A stretch of 64,000 nt of DNA from Candidatus Gastranaerophilales bacterium (lineage in GTDB: Bacteria; Cyanobacteriota; Vampirovibrionia; Gastranaerophilales; Gastranaerophilaceae). Under the pieces are notes generated by a model. It worked only from the letters and a program-made list of their open reading frames with translations. It was not told the origin of the DNA and did no database searches. Of the stretch, positions 25,374-34,386 are shown piece by piece (position 1 is the stretch's first letter; each line of letters starts with the position of its first letter). Location of the stretch: positions 1 through 64,000 of the forward strand of contig JAQUVW010000001.1 of the NCBI GenBank assembly GCA_028693235.1, given 5' to 3'. A program made the translations under genes and the position numbers.

Positions 25374-26266
25374 GCTTTGTTTTCGATATAGTTTATTGCA
25401 GCACTGACTGAGTAGAAAAGAGGGATAATTCCGTCTAAGTAAGCGAAAGACAGTGCTTTTTTAACTTTTTCAGATGGATTTGCAATGGCGAAAACGCCTT
25501 CATTTCCTGCACAAATTTTGTAGATTTCGGCAAAAACATAAGCGTTGTCTGGGTCAAAAGATGTAACCTGTTCAAGATTAAGAATTATATTTTTGCAACC
25601 GACCAAGACAGTTGAGTTTATGTCTTCGGTGATTTCAGAAAGAGTTTGTTTGCTGTTCAAGCGTGCGACAGTATATGTTGTGATATTTGCAGATTCTGAA
25701 ATTTTTACGAAATCGGCATTATCATTTTTTCTTAATATTGTATTCATGTATTTCAATATTTCTGTATGCCACATTTCACTTTTTGCTATATAGCCATCAG
25801 CACCCAATTTGTAGCAGTTGTCGATGACTGATTTGTCATCTGTTCCTGACATTACTAAAATTTTCAAATTAGGTTGAGTTTCATTTTTAACTTTGACAGC
25901 TTCTTCAAGTAGAGCAAAACCGTCTTTTGAGTCCGGTAAAAAGAGGTCTATCAAAATAAAATCTAAGCTTTTTTTTCTTAGTTCAGCAATAGCTTCATCT
26001 TTGCTTCTCGCAACAGAGGGATGAATTCCTATTTTTTTCAAAAGTTGATTTAATTGATAGATAGAAAGTTCCAAATCGTCAACAATCAAGACGTTTTTGC
26101 AATCAGAAGCATTATCGAACGATATACTTGTGTCAAAGAAATTGAGTTTACGCTCTATTTCGACAATAGCTCTTGAAAAATCTACTAAAGTGCAGTTGTT
26201 GATGTCTATATCATCGAGTCCTGAGAGTTCGATGATTTTCTTAAATTGTTCTTTAGAAATTTCCAT
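25370..26266 (-). CDS. Response regulator with receiver (REC) and STAS-like domains
   Basis: A 298-residue protein. After an N-terminal stretch of about 57 residues (helical, with LDDIDINN), a receiver domain spans about 58-180: acidic Asp63/Asp64 in IVDDLELS, phospho-acceptor Asp107 in LIDLFLPDS, MSGTDDK with the Thr/Ser switch and AKSEM with the Lys. The C-terminal 100 residues (TYTVARLNSKQTL, KNIILNLEQVTSFD, VFAIANPSEKVKKAL) have the STAS/anti-anti-sigma fold pattern. There is no DNA-binding domain. I infer output by protein binding, in a partner-switch way. No histidine kinase or anti-sigma factor is adjacent. Confidence 0.8.
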   Translation of the reverse strand: MEISKEQFKKIIELSGLDDIDINNCTLVDFSRAIVEIERKLNFFDTSISFDNASDCKNVLIVDDLELSIYQLNQLLKKIGIHPSVARSKDEAIAELRKKSLDFILIDLFLPDSKDGFALLEEAVKVKNETQPNLKILVMSGTDDKSVIDNCYKLGADGYIAKSEMWHTEILKYMNTILRKNDNADFVKISESANITTYTVARLNSKQTLSEITEDINSTVLVGCKNIILNLEQVTSFDPDNAYVFAEIYKICAGNEGVFAIANPSEKVKKALSFAYLDGIIPLFYSVSAAINYIENKA

Positions 26267-26466
26267 TATAAGAATCCTAATTTTAAATGGTATCTGCGAT
26301 TAAAAATCGGTGTGATTGCGTTTTGATAAAAAGGTATTATTATACGCAAATAGTCGGTTAGTATTATAACAGTATTTTTCGGTATTTACAAATAAGGATG
26401 TATTTATTTGCAAAAAATACGTCACTTAGATTATAATTAATAAAAATGATTCGATTAGGAGCAAAA

Positions 26467-27102
26467 ATGAAAAAGTTAATCGTGATATTTCTATTTGCAG
26501 TGTATGTGTGTTCAAATGGCGTTGTTTCAGCTAAAGAAAGCGAACAACCGACATTGAAACTTTCTGCTTCTGAACTTAGAACAATGCAAGAAAGAACCTT
26601 TGAAACAGCTGATACTTTTAAAGTTATGAAATCGATTTTGAATGTTTTGCAAGATGAGTATTATTTTGTTGAGCAAACAGACTCGAAAATCGGGTATATC
26701 CTTGCTGCAAAAGAATTTGACACTTATGACCCATATATTGATATTAAAGAAACTTTCGGGTGTAAAAAACTAATGACAGGGATTAAGAGATACTCAGTTG
26801 CAAGGACAGAGGGAAATTATACAGTTACTTCTGCCGGCTCAAAGACGTTAGTTCGGGTGAGAGCGAGAAAAAAAATCTTAAACATGTATGATGTCGAAAT
26901 TAAAGTTGCCGATTTGGTTGACAAAACTTTTTACGATAACTTTTTCGACAAATTGCAAGTAGAATTAGACTCTTATAAATCGCCGGAGGAGGCTTCTTTG
27001 CAGCAAAATAAGGAACAAACTTCATTATCAACAGAGTCAACCTTTGAACAAATAAAGAAAACTCAAACTGCTAATATTAAACCTAAAAAGAGACATAAAT
27101 AA
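26467..27102 (+). CDS. Exported protein of unknown function (paralog 1)
   Basis: I start it at the ATG at 26467, which follows TAGGAGCAAAA and begins a signal peptide (MKKLIVIFLFAVYVCSNGVVSA); an upstream in-frame ATG at 26446 lacks a site. The 211-residue protein has the pattern TFETADTFKVMKSILNVLQDEYYFV, then IGYILAAKE, which repeats in the next gene. This resembles short envelope proteins whose core measures change through LQD..YxI...GxIxAxK, but I cannot name it. A Lys/Gln-rich tail follows. It stands 5 bp before paralog 2, as one operon. Confidence 0.6.
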   Translation: MKKLIVIFLFAVYVCSNGVVSAKESEQPTLKLSASELRTMQERTFETADTFKVMKSILNVLQDEYYFVEQTDSKIGYILAAKEFDTYDPYIDIKETFGCKKLMTGIKRYSVARTEGNYTVTSAGSKTLVRVRARKKILNMYDVEIKVADLVDKTFYDNFFDKLQVELDSYKSPEEASLQQNKEQTSLSTESTFEQIKKTQTANIKPKKRHK

Positions 27103-27107
27103 CTAAG

Positions 27108-27749
27108 ATGAAAAAAATTTTGTGTTTGACAATTATATCAATTATTTTGGGTGGAGTCATATCCCCTGCTTTTGCAGCAGAAAAAAAACTTGTCACCGAG
27201 GAGGAGCTTAACTCTTATCAGACAAGGACTTATGATGTCCAAAATCCTCAAATAGTGATGGAGGCTGTTAAAAATATAATTGTGAAACAAAATTATTCGC
27301 CGCTATTGATAGAAGAAGATTTATACTACATTAAAGCTACTAAATCTTTAACGGCTCGTGATGTTAATATGTTTTTAGTAGTCGGCTTTTTAGGTAAAAT
27401 GGGCTTTGATATTTTTCAAACAATTGTTACCTATGGGCTTCGTTCTTATTGTGTAGTGAGCGATGTTTGGATTGTTGCAAATGAGTTTAAAGACAAGGAA
27501 CTAAAGGTTATTTTGTCAGTTAACGTGACTCCTAAAAACGGAAAAACAATCGTTAGAGCTGATATGCAAACCGATATGTTAGGTCAAAGAGATATGGTGC
27601 TTTTAAGACTTTTGACAGGTAAGAAAAACAGAATAAAAATCATTCACGTAAAAGATGAAACAGCTTATAAAATATTTTTTGCAAGGCTAGATAAAGAGCT
27701 CGGTGCAAATCAAAATTTGACCGAAGTCAGTGAAAAAATTGTAAAATAA
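27108..27749 (+). CDS. Exported protein of unknown function (paralog 2)
   Basis: A 213-residue protein with signal peptide 1-24 (ISPAFAAEKK). The core RTYDVQNPQIVMEAVKNII, LIEEDLYYIKATKSL lines up with the upstream gene. The C-terminal half differs, with VTPKNGKTIVRADMQTDMLG. The start is only 5 bp from the previous stop. Probably periplasmic. No function can be given. Confidence 0.6.
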   Translation: MKKILCLTIISIILGGVISPAFAAEKKLVTEEELNSYQTRTYDVQNPQIVMEAVKNIIVKQNYSPLLIEEDLYYIKATKSLTARDVNMFLVVGFLGKMGFDIFQTIVTYGLRSYCVVSDVWIVANEFKDKELKVILSVNVTPKNGKTIVRADMQTDMLGQRDMVLLRLLTGKKNRIKIIHVKDETAYKIFFARLDKELGANQNLTEVSEKIVK

Positions 27750-27777
27750 AAGCTTGAACTAACAAGTTCAAGCTTTT
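27748..27777. terminator. Bidirectional terminator
   Basis: Stem AAAAGCTTGAACT / AGTTCAAGCTTTT between the exported paralogs and the convergent MFS gene. Confidence 0.75.
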
Positions 27778-27797
27778 TATTAATTCTTTTGTATAAA

Positions 27798-29225
27798 CTA
27801 TGCTTCTTCGTTAATTAAAGCGGTAACGATAGCTGCTAAAGCTAGAGCAACAGCACCTACAAATAGGGCGTATTCCCAGTGATAGTTTATTCCCGTAGAC
27901 ATTTTGAAAGAGCAAGTTGTGATAAATGCTGACAAAATAGTGCAGACAATAACTTGAGGACCTGCGATGAAGATGTTGAAAATCCCCATAACAGAACCTT
28001 CTGAACCGGGTTTGATGTATTTAGACAGCATTGCAAAAGGAAGTGCCAATATGCTTGCCCAACCGATTCCAGCCAAACCCATTAATGCCAAAACTACAGC
28101 GTGGTTACTGCTTATAGCCATTCCGATATAAGCAATAGCCATTGATATTAATGATACTAAATGGACTTTTTTGTTGCCGTATTTTGAGGACAAAATACCT
28201 ATTGGGATTGAAACGATAAAGCACACTAGGTTGAAAACAGCAAATGAAATTGATGAAAAGTTTGTCGCTTGCAATGTTGCAGCTTCAAATGATGATTTGA
28301 CAGCGGCAGAAGCTGTTGTAAGGTCAGGCACTTGCCACAAAGTATGGATTGCATATTGAGTAAAGAAAATCATCATACTCATTGTCCCAATCCAAGTGAA
28401 AAGTTGAATTGTGCAGATTTTACCGACTTCGGGTGAAGATGAGAAGAAGTCTTTTAATTTTGTGATAAATCCATCTTCTTTAATCTTTGTTTTTTCTTCT
28501 TTTTCTACGACAGGCATGTCTTTAGAGGTTTGTTCTTTAGTTGTTAAACAAGTCCAAATCATAGCTAGGGAAAACGCAAGAGCCGCCATTATAAATTGAG
28601 CTTCGATAGACATTTGATAGTTACAAATCCATTTAAGGAAAGGTGCTGTACCGGCTGCGATTACAGAGCCTAAGCCAATTGCAAAACTTAAAAAAGAGTT
28701 AGCCAAAGAATGTTGTTCTTGAGGAATAATATCAGGAACCAATGCTCTGTATGGACCTTGAGCAGCGTTTACGCAAGCATCGATGACCCAAATCATAACA
28801 GCTGCAACGAGCAGTCCGCCTAAAACAGGAGTCGGAATGTGCAATAATCCGGCTATTTTAGCAGCAACTCCGGCAGAATTTGGGAATATCCATAACGCCA
28901 AACTGGCAAGAATAGCACCTAAAAGCAAATAAGGTCTTCTTCTTCCGAATCTTGTGCAAGTTTTGTCACTCATAGAGCCGATAATCGGTTGAATAACCAT
29001 TCCTGTTACAGGACCTGCAAGCCAGATTAAGCCGAATATGAAGGGTGAAGCTCCGAGTCCTTCTGTTACTGGACCTGAGAGAATAATTCTCATTTGCCAT
29101 GCAAATTGTAATCCAAAAAATCCTAAACAGAAGTTCAAAAGTTGCATTGTAGTGAACTTTTGTAGTCCGTTTGTTGATTTTGTTTTAGCTGAAACATTTG
29201 TTTCTTGCGTTTGTGTTTCGTTCAT
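27798..29225 (-). CDS. MFS sugar transporter (SLC45/GPH-like)
   Basis: A 475-residue inner-membrane permease with about 12 TM segments. The N-terminal FGLQFAWQMRIILSGPV and the loop DKTCTRFGRRRPYLLLG match the sucrose/maltose-type MFS branch (SLC45-like; the GRRRPYL loop is diagnostic). A charged central cytoplasmic loop (about 230-255) divides the two six-helix bundles. It likely takes up a disaccharide with protons, but the substrate is not set by sequence and no glycosidase is next to it. The etfA start lies a few bases from this gene's start side on the same strand. Confidence 0.88.
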   Translation of the reverse strand: MNETQTQETNVSAKTKSTNGLQKFTTMQLLNFCLGFFGLQFAWQMRIILSGPVTEGLGASPFIFGLIWLAGPVTGMVIQPIIGSMSDKTCTRFGRRRPYLLLGAILASLALWIFPNSAGVAAKIAGLLHIPTPVLGGLLVAAVMIWVIDACVNAAQGPYRALVPDIIPQEQHSLANSFLSFAIGLGSVIAAGTAPFLKWICNYQMSIEAQFIMAALAFSLAMIWTCLTTKEQTSKDMPVVEKEEKTKIKEDGFITKLKDFFSSSPEVGKICTIQLFTWIGTMSMMIFFTQYAIHTLWQVPDLTTASAAVKSSFEAATLQATNFSSISFAVFNLVCFIVSIPIGILSSKYGNKKVHLVSLISMAIAYIGMAISSNHAVVLALMGLAGIGWASILALPFAMLSKYIKPGSEGSVMGIFNIFIAGPQVIVCTILSAFITTCSFKMSTGINYHWEYALFVGAVALALAAIVTALINEEA

Positions 29226-29227
29226 TT

Positions 29228-30244
29228 TTATTCCTTTGTTGTGTAATTGTTTTCTTTTAATATTTTAGTTAAATTCGGTATGATTTCAAATACGTCACCA
29301 ATTATACCATAATCACAAATATCGAAAATTGGGGCTTTCGGGTCTTTGTTGATGGCGATAATTTTGTTTGATGCACTCATGCCGGCAATATGTTGAATTG
29401 CTCCAGAAATCGCACAGGCAATGTATAGCTTAGGAGTGACTGTTTTTCCGGTTTGTCCAATTTGGATTGAGTGGTCAACCCAGCCTGCATCAACGGCTGC
29501 TCTTGAAGCTCCGACTGAGCCGTGAAGTGTTTCGGCAAGGTCGTTTAATATTTTAAAACCATCTTCAGATTTCATTCCCCTGCCACCTGCAACAATTATT
29601 TCTGCTTCATTCAGACCAATTTCTTGGTTAAGGATATTTTGTGCAAAGTTTATTATTTCGACACGTCTTTTGATGTTTGACAGGTCGTTGTTGAGGTATT
29701 CAACAATGGTATTTTTTTCTAATTTTTCAGTTGGCTTAGGCAAAACATTTGGGCGAACTGACGCCATTTGCGGGAAGGTCTTGCATAGAATTGTCGCCAT
29801 AAGATTTCCGCCAAAGGTTGGTCTTGTTGCAGCAAGTTGTCCTTTTTCGTTAATATCAAGCTTTGTACAATCGGCTGTTAATCCTGTTTTCAAACTTGAA
29901 GAAATTCTAGGGGCAAGGTCGCGGCCTTGAGTTGTAGCACCGATTAAAACGATTTCAGGGGTATATTTTTTGATTGCGTCCATAACTGTTTGTGCATAAA
30001 ATTCGGTTGAATATTCATACAATTCAGAGTTGTTAGTCAATATTACTTTGTCGGCACCACTTTGAGATAATAATTCGATTTCTTCTTTAAAATCATCTTT
30101 TTGTCCAACGATAAGAGCTGATATTTCAACATTGCCAAGCTTTTCTGAAAGCTCAACGGCTTTATTTACGAGCTCTATGGCTACAGGGGCAAGTTTTTTA
30201 TCTCGAGTCAATTCAGCGTAGATTAAAATTCCTTTATTTTCCAT
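29228..30244 (-). CDS. etfA: Electron transfer flavoprotein alpha subunit
   Basis: A 338-residue subunit. The C-terminal FAD-binding domain has VAGGRGMKSEDGFK, GASRAAVDAGWVDHSIQIGQTG and LYIACAISGAIQH, and binds FAD. The N-terminal domain pairs with EtfB. It takes electrons from acyl-CoA dehydrogenases or, in anaerobes, takes part in electron bifurcation. Directly downstream of etfB with no gap. Confidence 0.95.
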   Translation of the reverse strand: MENKGILIYAELTRDKKLAPVAIELVNKAVELSEKLGNVEISALIVGQKDDFKEEIELLSQSGADKVILTNNSELYEYSTEFYAQTVMDAIKKYTPEIVLIGATTQGRDLAPRISSSLKTGLTADCTKLDINEKGQLAATRPTFGGNLMATILCKTFPQMASVRPNVLPKPTEKLEKNTIVEYLNNDLSNIKRRVEIINFAQNILNQEIGLNEAEIIVAGGRGMKSEDGFKILNDLAETLHGSVGASRAAVDAGWVDHSIQIGQTGKTVTPKLYIACAISGAIQHIAGMSASNKIIAINKDPKAPIFDICDYGIIGDVFEIIPNLTKILKENNYTTKE

Positions 30245-31045
30245 TTAAACGCCTCCTTCTTGTGATAAAAAATCTTTTATTTTAGAACACAAATTTTGTA
30301 TTGAATCATCGTTTGGAGTGAATTGTATAATTTCGCCACGTTTTTTTTGCTCTGGTCTAAACGCTTTGCTGACGTAAGTTGGAGAGCCTTTTATTCCGAC
30401 TTCTGATGAATCAATATTTATAGCTTCTGCGTTAAAAACGGGGATATTGTTATCTTGAGCTTTTATGTAGCCCAATATTCTTGGTATTCTTGGTTCGTAG
30501 TCGCATTTTTGCATGCAGATTAGTGCCGGAAGCTTGATTTTTAATGTTTCAATTCCGTCTTCGATTTCTTTTTTTACGGTAATTGTTGTATCGTCAGCAA
30601 CAATGATTTCTTTTACGTAGGTAGCTTGAGGGAAATCGAGATTTTGGGCAATACTTGGACCTGTTTGAGCGGTATCGCCATCAGTTGCAAATTGACCGCA
30701 AATTATTAAATCTACTTTGGGAATTTTTTCTTTTATGGCTTGAGCCAGAGTTTTTGAGGTTGCTACCGTGTCAGCACCCGAGAACTTTTTATCGCTTACT
30801 AAAAATGCGTCATCACAGCCCATAGCCATAGCTTTTCTCAAAATATCTTCAGCCTGATTGGGGCCCATTGTTATTACGGTGATATGTCCGCCAACGCTTT
30901 CTTTTAGTCTTACTGCAGATTCAATTGCATATTCGTCGAAAGGGTTGATAATGCTTTCAACGCCTTCTCTTTGGATGGTGTTATTTTCTGTCCACTTTAT
31001 ATCGTTGGTGTCCGGGACTTGTTTTATACAAACTGCTATTTCCAC
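30245..31045 (-). CDS. etfB: Electron transfer flavoprotein beta subunit
   Basis: A 266-residue subunit. The start IAVCIKQVPDTNDIKW, then NPFDEYAIESAVRLKE, GCDDAFLVSD and ICGQFATDGDTAQTGP mark it. It usually binds AMP or, in bifurcating forms, a second FAD. No acyl-CoA dehydrogenase or quinone oxidoreductase is next to it, so its partner is elsewhere. Together with etfA it forms one transcription unit. Confidence 0.95.
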   Translation of the reverse strand: MEIAVCIKQVPDTNDIKWTENNTIQREGVESIINPFDEYAIESAVRLKESVGGHITVITMGPNQAEDILRKAMAMGCDDAFLVSDKKFSGADTVATSKTLAQAIKEKIPKVDLIICGQFATDGDTAQTGPSIAQNLDFPQATYVKEIIVADDTTITVKKEIEDGIETLKIKLPALICMQKCDYEPRIPRILGYIKAQDNNIPVFNAEAINIDSSEVGIKGSPTYVSKAFRPEQKKRGEIIQFTPNDDSIQNLCSKIKDFLSQEGGV

Positions 31046-31115
31046 AAATAAACCTCCCTTAATAGATTAAGATAGGTTTATTTTCGCTTATTTTTTATGA
31101 TTTTGCAAATATTTT

Positions 31116-31958
31116 TTACATATCCAAGCCGATATCGAGTGGAAAAGCTTTAGCTACAATAGCACTTGATGAAATTACGTTTACACCGGTTGATGCGATT
31201 TCATTTACCGTATCAAGTTTTACATTTCCGCTGGCTTCTGTCATAGCTTTTTTGCCGACCAATTCGACGCCCTCTTTCATCTCATCAATTGTCATATTGT
31301 CGAACATTATGATGTCAGCTTTTGCTTTTAGAGCTTCTTTGACCTGCTCTAGAGTATCACATTCAACTTCAATTTTGTGAGCGTGAGAGATGTTTTCTCT
31401 AACTTTTTGAACGGCAGCTTTTATTGAGCCTGCAAATTTTATATGATTATCTTTTAGCATAACGCAATCTGAAAGATTGAATCTGTGAAGTTTTGCTCCA
31501 CCTACTTTTACGGCATATTTTTCAAAAAGTCTAAACCCGGGAGTTGTTTTTCTTGTGTCTGTAATTCCTGCAGCGTAAGGTTTTATAGCTTCTTGATATT
31601 TGTTTGTTTCAGTTGCGATACCGCTTAGACGTTGAACATAATTCAATGCAGTTCTTTCGCCTGTTAAAATAAATCTGGCAGGTCCTGAAATCTTTGCTAA
31701 AGTGTCGCCTTTTTTTATTTTGTCACCGTCTTCAAAATATGATTCGATAACGACTCTGCGAGACAATGTTTTGAATGTTCTTTTTACGATATCCATTCCG
31801 CAAAGAATGCCGTCTTCTCTAGTGTTTAGGTAGGATGTAATTTGGTCGTCATCAGAGATTAAATAGTCAGTAGATATATCCCCAAAGCCTATGTCTTCTT
31901 CAAGTGCAGTTTTTATATGATTGTCAATTATAAAGTTATGAAGCAAGTATTTTGGCAT
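31116..31958 (-). CDS. nadC: Nicotinate-nucleotide pyrophosphorylase (quinolinate phosphoribosyltransferase)
   Basis: I start it at the ATG at 31958 (MPKYLLHNFIIDNH), with AAAGGA about 11 bases before; the longer start at 31997 lies further inside nadB. The 280-residue enzyme makes nicotinate mononucleotide from quinolinate and PRPP. It has EEDIGFGDIS, LNYVQRLSGIAT, TDTRKTTPGFRLFEKYAV and HKIEVECDT, plus VNVISSSAI near the end. It overlaps nadB by 23 bp and follows it on the same strand. nadA is not in the window. Confidence 0.95.
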   Translation of the reverse strand: MPKYLLHNFIIDNHIKTALEEDIGFGDISTDYLISDDDQITSYLNTREDGILCGMDIVKRTFKTLSRRVVIESYFEDGDKIKKGDTLAKISGPARFILTGERTALNYVQRLSGIATETNKYQEAIKPYAAGITDTRKTTPGFRLFEKYAVKVGGAKLHRFNLSDCVMLKDNHIKFAGSIKAAVQKVRENISHAHKIEVECDTLEQVKEALKAKADIIMFDNMTIDEMKEGVELVGKKAMTEASGNVKLDTVNEIASTGVNVISSSAIVAKAFPLDIGLDM

Positions 31959-33561
31959 AAGTTTTGTTTTCCTTTGAGTATGTATGGTGGCAAGCAATGT
32001 CTGCTTTTTGAGGGAAATCTTCTCTGTAGTGAGCCCCTCTTGATTCTTTACGGTTTAAAGCGAATTCGATAATCAATCCGGCAACAGTTATGAGGTTGCG
32101 AAGCTCGTATTCTTCACGAGTTGTGCATTTGTCAGAGTATTGAAATGCTGTTTTTATTTTTTCAAGTTCTTTTTCTGCAATTTCGAGATTTTTTTGATTT
32201 CTTACAATTCCAACATTTTGCCACATCATTTCTTGCAATTGATATCTCAATTTGTTTACGTTTATTTCGTGATATTCATCATCAGATTGATATTTTCTGA
32301 CAGATGCCATAACGTTTTCATCGATAGAATCGGAGATTTCCAAGTTTCTGAACCCTAAATTGTTTACAAGTTCATGGGCACTTACGACGCATTCAAGAAG
32401 GGAGTTGCTGGCAAGCCTGTTAGCTCCGTGTAACCCTGTGCAAGATGTTTCACCAATTGCATAAAGCCCCGAAATTGAAGTCATTCCTTCCATATTTGTT
32501 TTTACTCCGCCCATTGTGTAGTGAGCAGCGGGCGAAACAGGAATGTAGGCTTTTGTCGGGTCAATTCCGTTTTTGTTGCACATGTTGGTGATATTTGGGA
32601 ATCTTTCTAAAAATTTTTCTTTGTTTATGTTTGTTGCATCAAGATGCATAACTTTGGCGTTTGCTTTTTTCATTTCGCTGAACATAGCACGAGTTACGAT
32701 ATCACGAGGGGCAAGTTCTGCTCTTTCATCGTAATTAAGCATAAATCTTTTTCCGTCTTCGTCAACGAGTTTTGCACCCTCACCTCTAACGGCTTCTGAT
32801 ATTAAGAACATATTGTCTTCCCCGATTGCATTGAATGCTGTTGGGTGAAATTGGATAAATTCCATATCTTGAATTAAAGCTCCGGCTCTATAAGCGAGGG
32901 CAATTCCGTCGCCTGTTGCGACATTAGGGTTTGTAGTGTGGCTGTAGATTTGTCCTGCACCGCCTGAAGCGAGAATAATTGCTGATGAATAAATCGTTTC
33001 ATATTCGTCTGTAATTGAGTTGTAAGCGATAAGCCCTTTGCATTCTTTGTCTGCATTGATTAAAAGTTCAACAGCAGTAGTTTGTTCATATACGCTGATT
33101 TCAGGGTTTTCTTTTACTCTTTCAACAAGCACTTTTTCAATGCCATAACCAGTTGCGTCGCCACCTGAGTGAAGTATTCTGTTTACGCTGTGGGCACCTT
33201 CACGAGTAAAACGAAGTTTATTTTCAGAATCTCTGTCAAATTCAACTCCGTATTTCAATAAATCTTTTATAACTTCATCAGAATTTTCTGAAATAAATTT
33301 TACAGTGTTAAAGTCTGAAAGCCCTGCACCTGCTTTGATTGTGTCTGAGATATGAAGACTTGTAGAGTCAGGCTTGTTGACCTCAGGCATTACTGCAACA
33401 ATACCGCCTTGAGCATATCTTGAGTTGCATTCTTTGAGGTTTGCCTTTGTCATGACAAGAACGCCGTCGGGCAAATTAATTTCTTCCACCAATTTTAATG
33501 CGGCATAAAGTCCTGCAATACCGCTTCCTACAATAACAGCTGAATATTTTGAATGTTTCAT
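31936..33561 (-). CDS. nadB: L-aspartate oxidase
   Basis: I start it at 33561 (MKHSKYSAVIVGSGIAGL); upstream residues from 33618 look like non-coding leader. The 541-residue flavoenzyme oxidises aspartate to iminoaspartate, the first step of NAD synthesis. The FAD-binding IVGSGIAGLYAAL is at about 9-21, then SRYAQGGIVAVM, the active-site part FTREGAHSVNRILH and HPTAFN, and GLYAIGETSCTGLHGANRLASNS. With nadC it supplies two of the three quinolinate-pathway steps; nadA must be elsewhere. Confidence 0.95.
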   Translation of the reverse strand: MKHSKYSAVIVGSGIAGLYAALKLVEEINLPDGVLVMTKANLKECNSRYAQGGIVAVMPEVNKPDSTSLHISDTIKAGAGLSDFNTVKFISENSDEVIKDLLKYGVEFDRDSENKLRFTREGAHSVNRILHSGGDATGYGIEKVLVERVKENPEISVYEQTTAVELLINADKECKGLIAYNSITDEYETIYSSAIILASGGAGQIYSHTTNPNVATGDGIALAYRAGALIQDMEFIQFHPTAFNAIGEDNMFLISEAVRGEGAKLVDEDGKRFMLNYDERAELAPRDIVTRAMFSEMKKANAKVMHLDATNINKEKFLERFPNITNMCNKNGIDPTKAYIPVSPAAHYTMGGVKTNMEGMTSISGLYAIGETSCTGLHGANRLASNSLLECVVSAHELVNNLGFRNLEISDSIDENVMASVRKYQSDDEYHEINVNKLRYQLQEMMWQNVGIVRNQKNLEIAEKELEKIKTAFQYSDKCTTREEYELRNLITVAGLIIEFALNRKESRGAHYREDFPQKADIACHHTYSKENKTYAKILAS

Positions 33562-33714
33562 GTTTCCGCCAGTCCTTTGCTTTCTATGTATTTTAAAACA
33601 AAACATAAATTTTTTCACTAATGAATTTGGATTTCATGCTCTAACTAATAAGAAAAGTTTACAATTGTCGTAGTAGGGATTTGCCAGAGGTTTATTTTTG
33701 GGATAAAATATTGA

Positions 33715-33980
33715 AGCCGTGTTCCACGGGGATTTAGCGGATCTCTTGACTCGAACGCTTAGCGAGGTGCAGAGCCTACTGTGAGGCATTCGGGTGCGGA
33801 ATATGAAATTTGAATATTGATGACGTCAAGGTCAGCTGTGGCGTAAGCCACCGAACCGTGTCAGGACGGGAACGTAGCAGCACTAAGGTGTTACTTGCGG
33901 GTGCAGTTGCTTCTTGGAGGAGGTATTCAGATGGAGTCTTTCGTCGCTCTGGTGTCGATAGGTAGTGACACGGCTTTTAT
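33715..33980 (+). ncRNA. ffs: Signal recognition particle RNA, large Alu-containing type
   Basis: The SRP domain IV core is plain at 33860-33886: GTCAGG, then ACG-GGAA-CGT tetraloop, then AGCAGC. The 5' end AGCCGTGT (33715-33722) pairs with ACACGGCT (33968-33975), so the whole RNA is about 266 nt. That is the large bacterial form (like the 6S-size scRNA of Bacillus), with an Alu-type domain near the 5' end and not just the 4.5S core. The closing stem, followed by TTTATTTTT, acts as terminator. It pairs with Ffh to target membrane proteins. Confidence 0.88.
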
Positions 33981-33999
33981 TTTTCAGTGTTGCCCCTCT

Positions 34000-34250
34000 T
34001 GTAGAGGCGAACAATGAGCTTTAGAAAATGGCGTCACGGTAAATGAAAAGTTTTAACTTTTTTGCTTGTATATTAAAATAGTGACCTGGAGTTTAAATAA
34101 GCTAAAGTCACTCAGACGCCAACTTGATTAGTAGTAAAGTTGCTTTTGGGATTCCTCGTCGTAATGAGCATAGCGAAGATCTCTCGTCAAAAAGATTCTT
34201 CGGATAAATCCTCAGAATGACATTGTGTCTATAAATGTTAAATAAATAAT
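34000..34250. repeat. Intergenic region with a dispersed-repeat-like sequence
   Basis: No gene was seen between the SRP RNA and the SLH gene promoter. The part at about 34152-34222 reads, on the minus strand, GTCATTCTGAGGAT...CGAAGAATCT, then an inverted GACGAGAGATC/GCGAAGATC part; sequences of this type are known as scattered intergenic repeats in many bacteria. Before it, GGCGTC (34029) and GACGCC (34118) could pair around two smaller hairpins. Confidence 0.4.
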
Positions 34251-34314
34251 AAAATACGGTGCAATGAATTGAACTTATACAGTTTGTTTACTTTTTTCAA
34301 AAGTAAATTCTCAT

Positions 34315-34343
34315 TTGTAAAAAACTGGAATTTAATGTATAAT
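34315..34343 (+). promoter_or_regulatory. Sigma70-type promoter of the SLH gene
   Basis: TTGTAA (34315-34320), 17-bp spacer, TGTATAAT (extended -10 TG plus TATAAT at 34338-34343). A ribosome site GGAGA precedes the ATG at 34387. Confidence 0.65.
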
Positions 34344-34386
34344 CAAGTCAACTTAGGTTACAGTTTTTCGAGAATGGAGATTAAAA

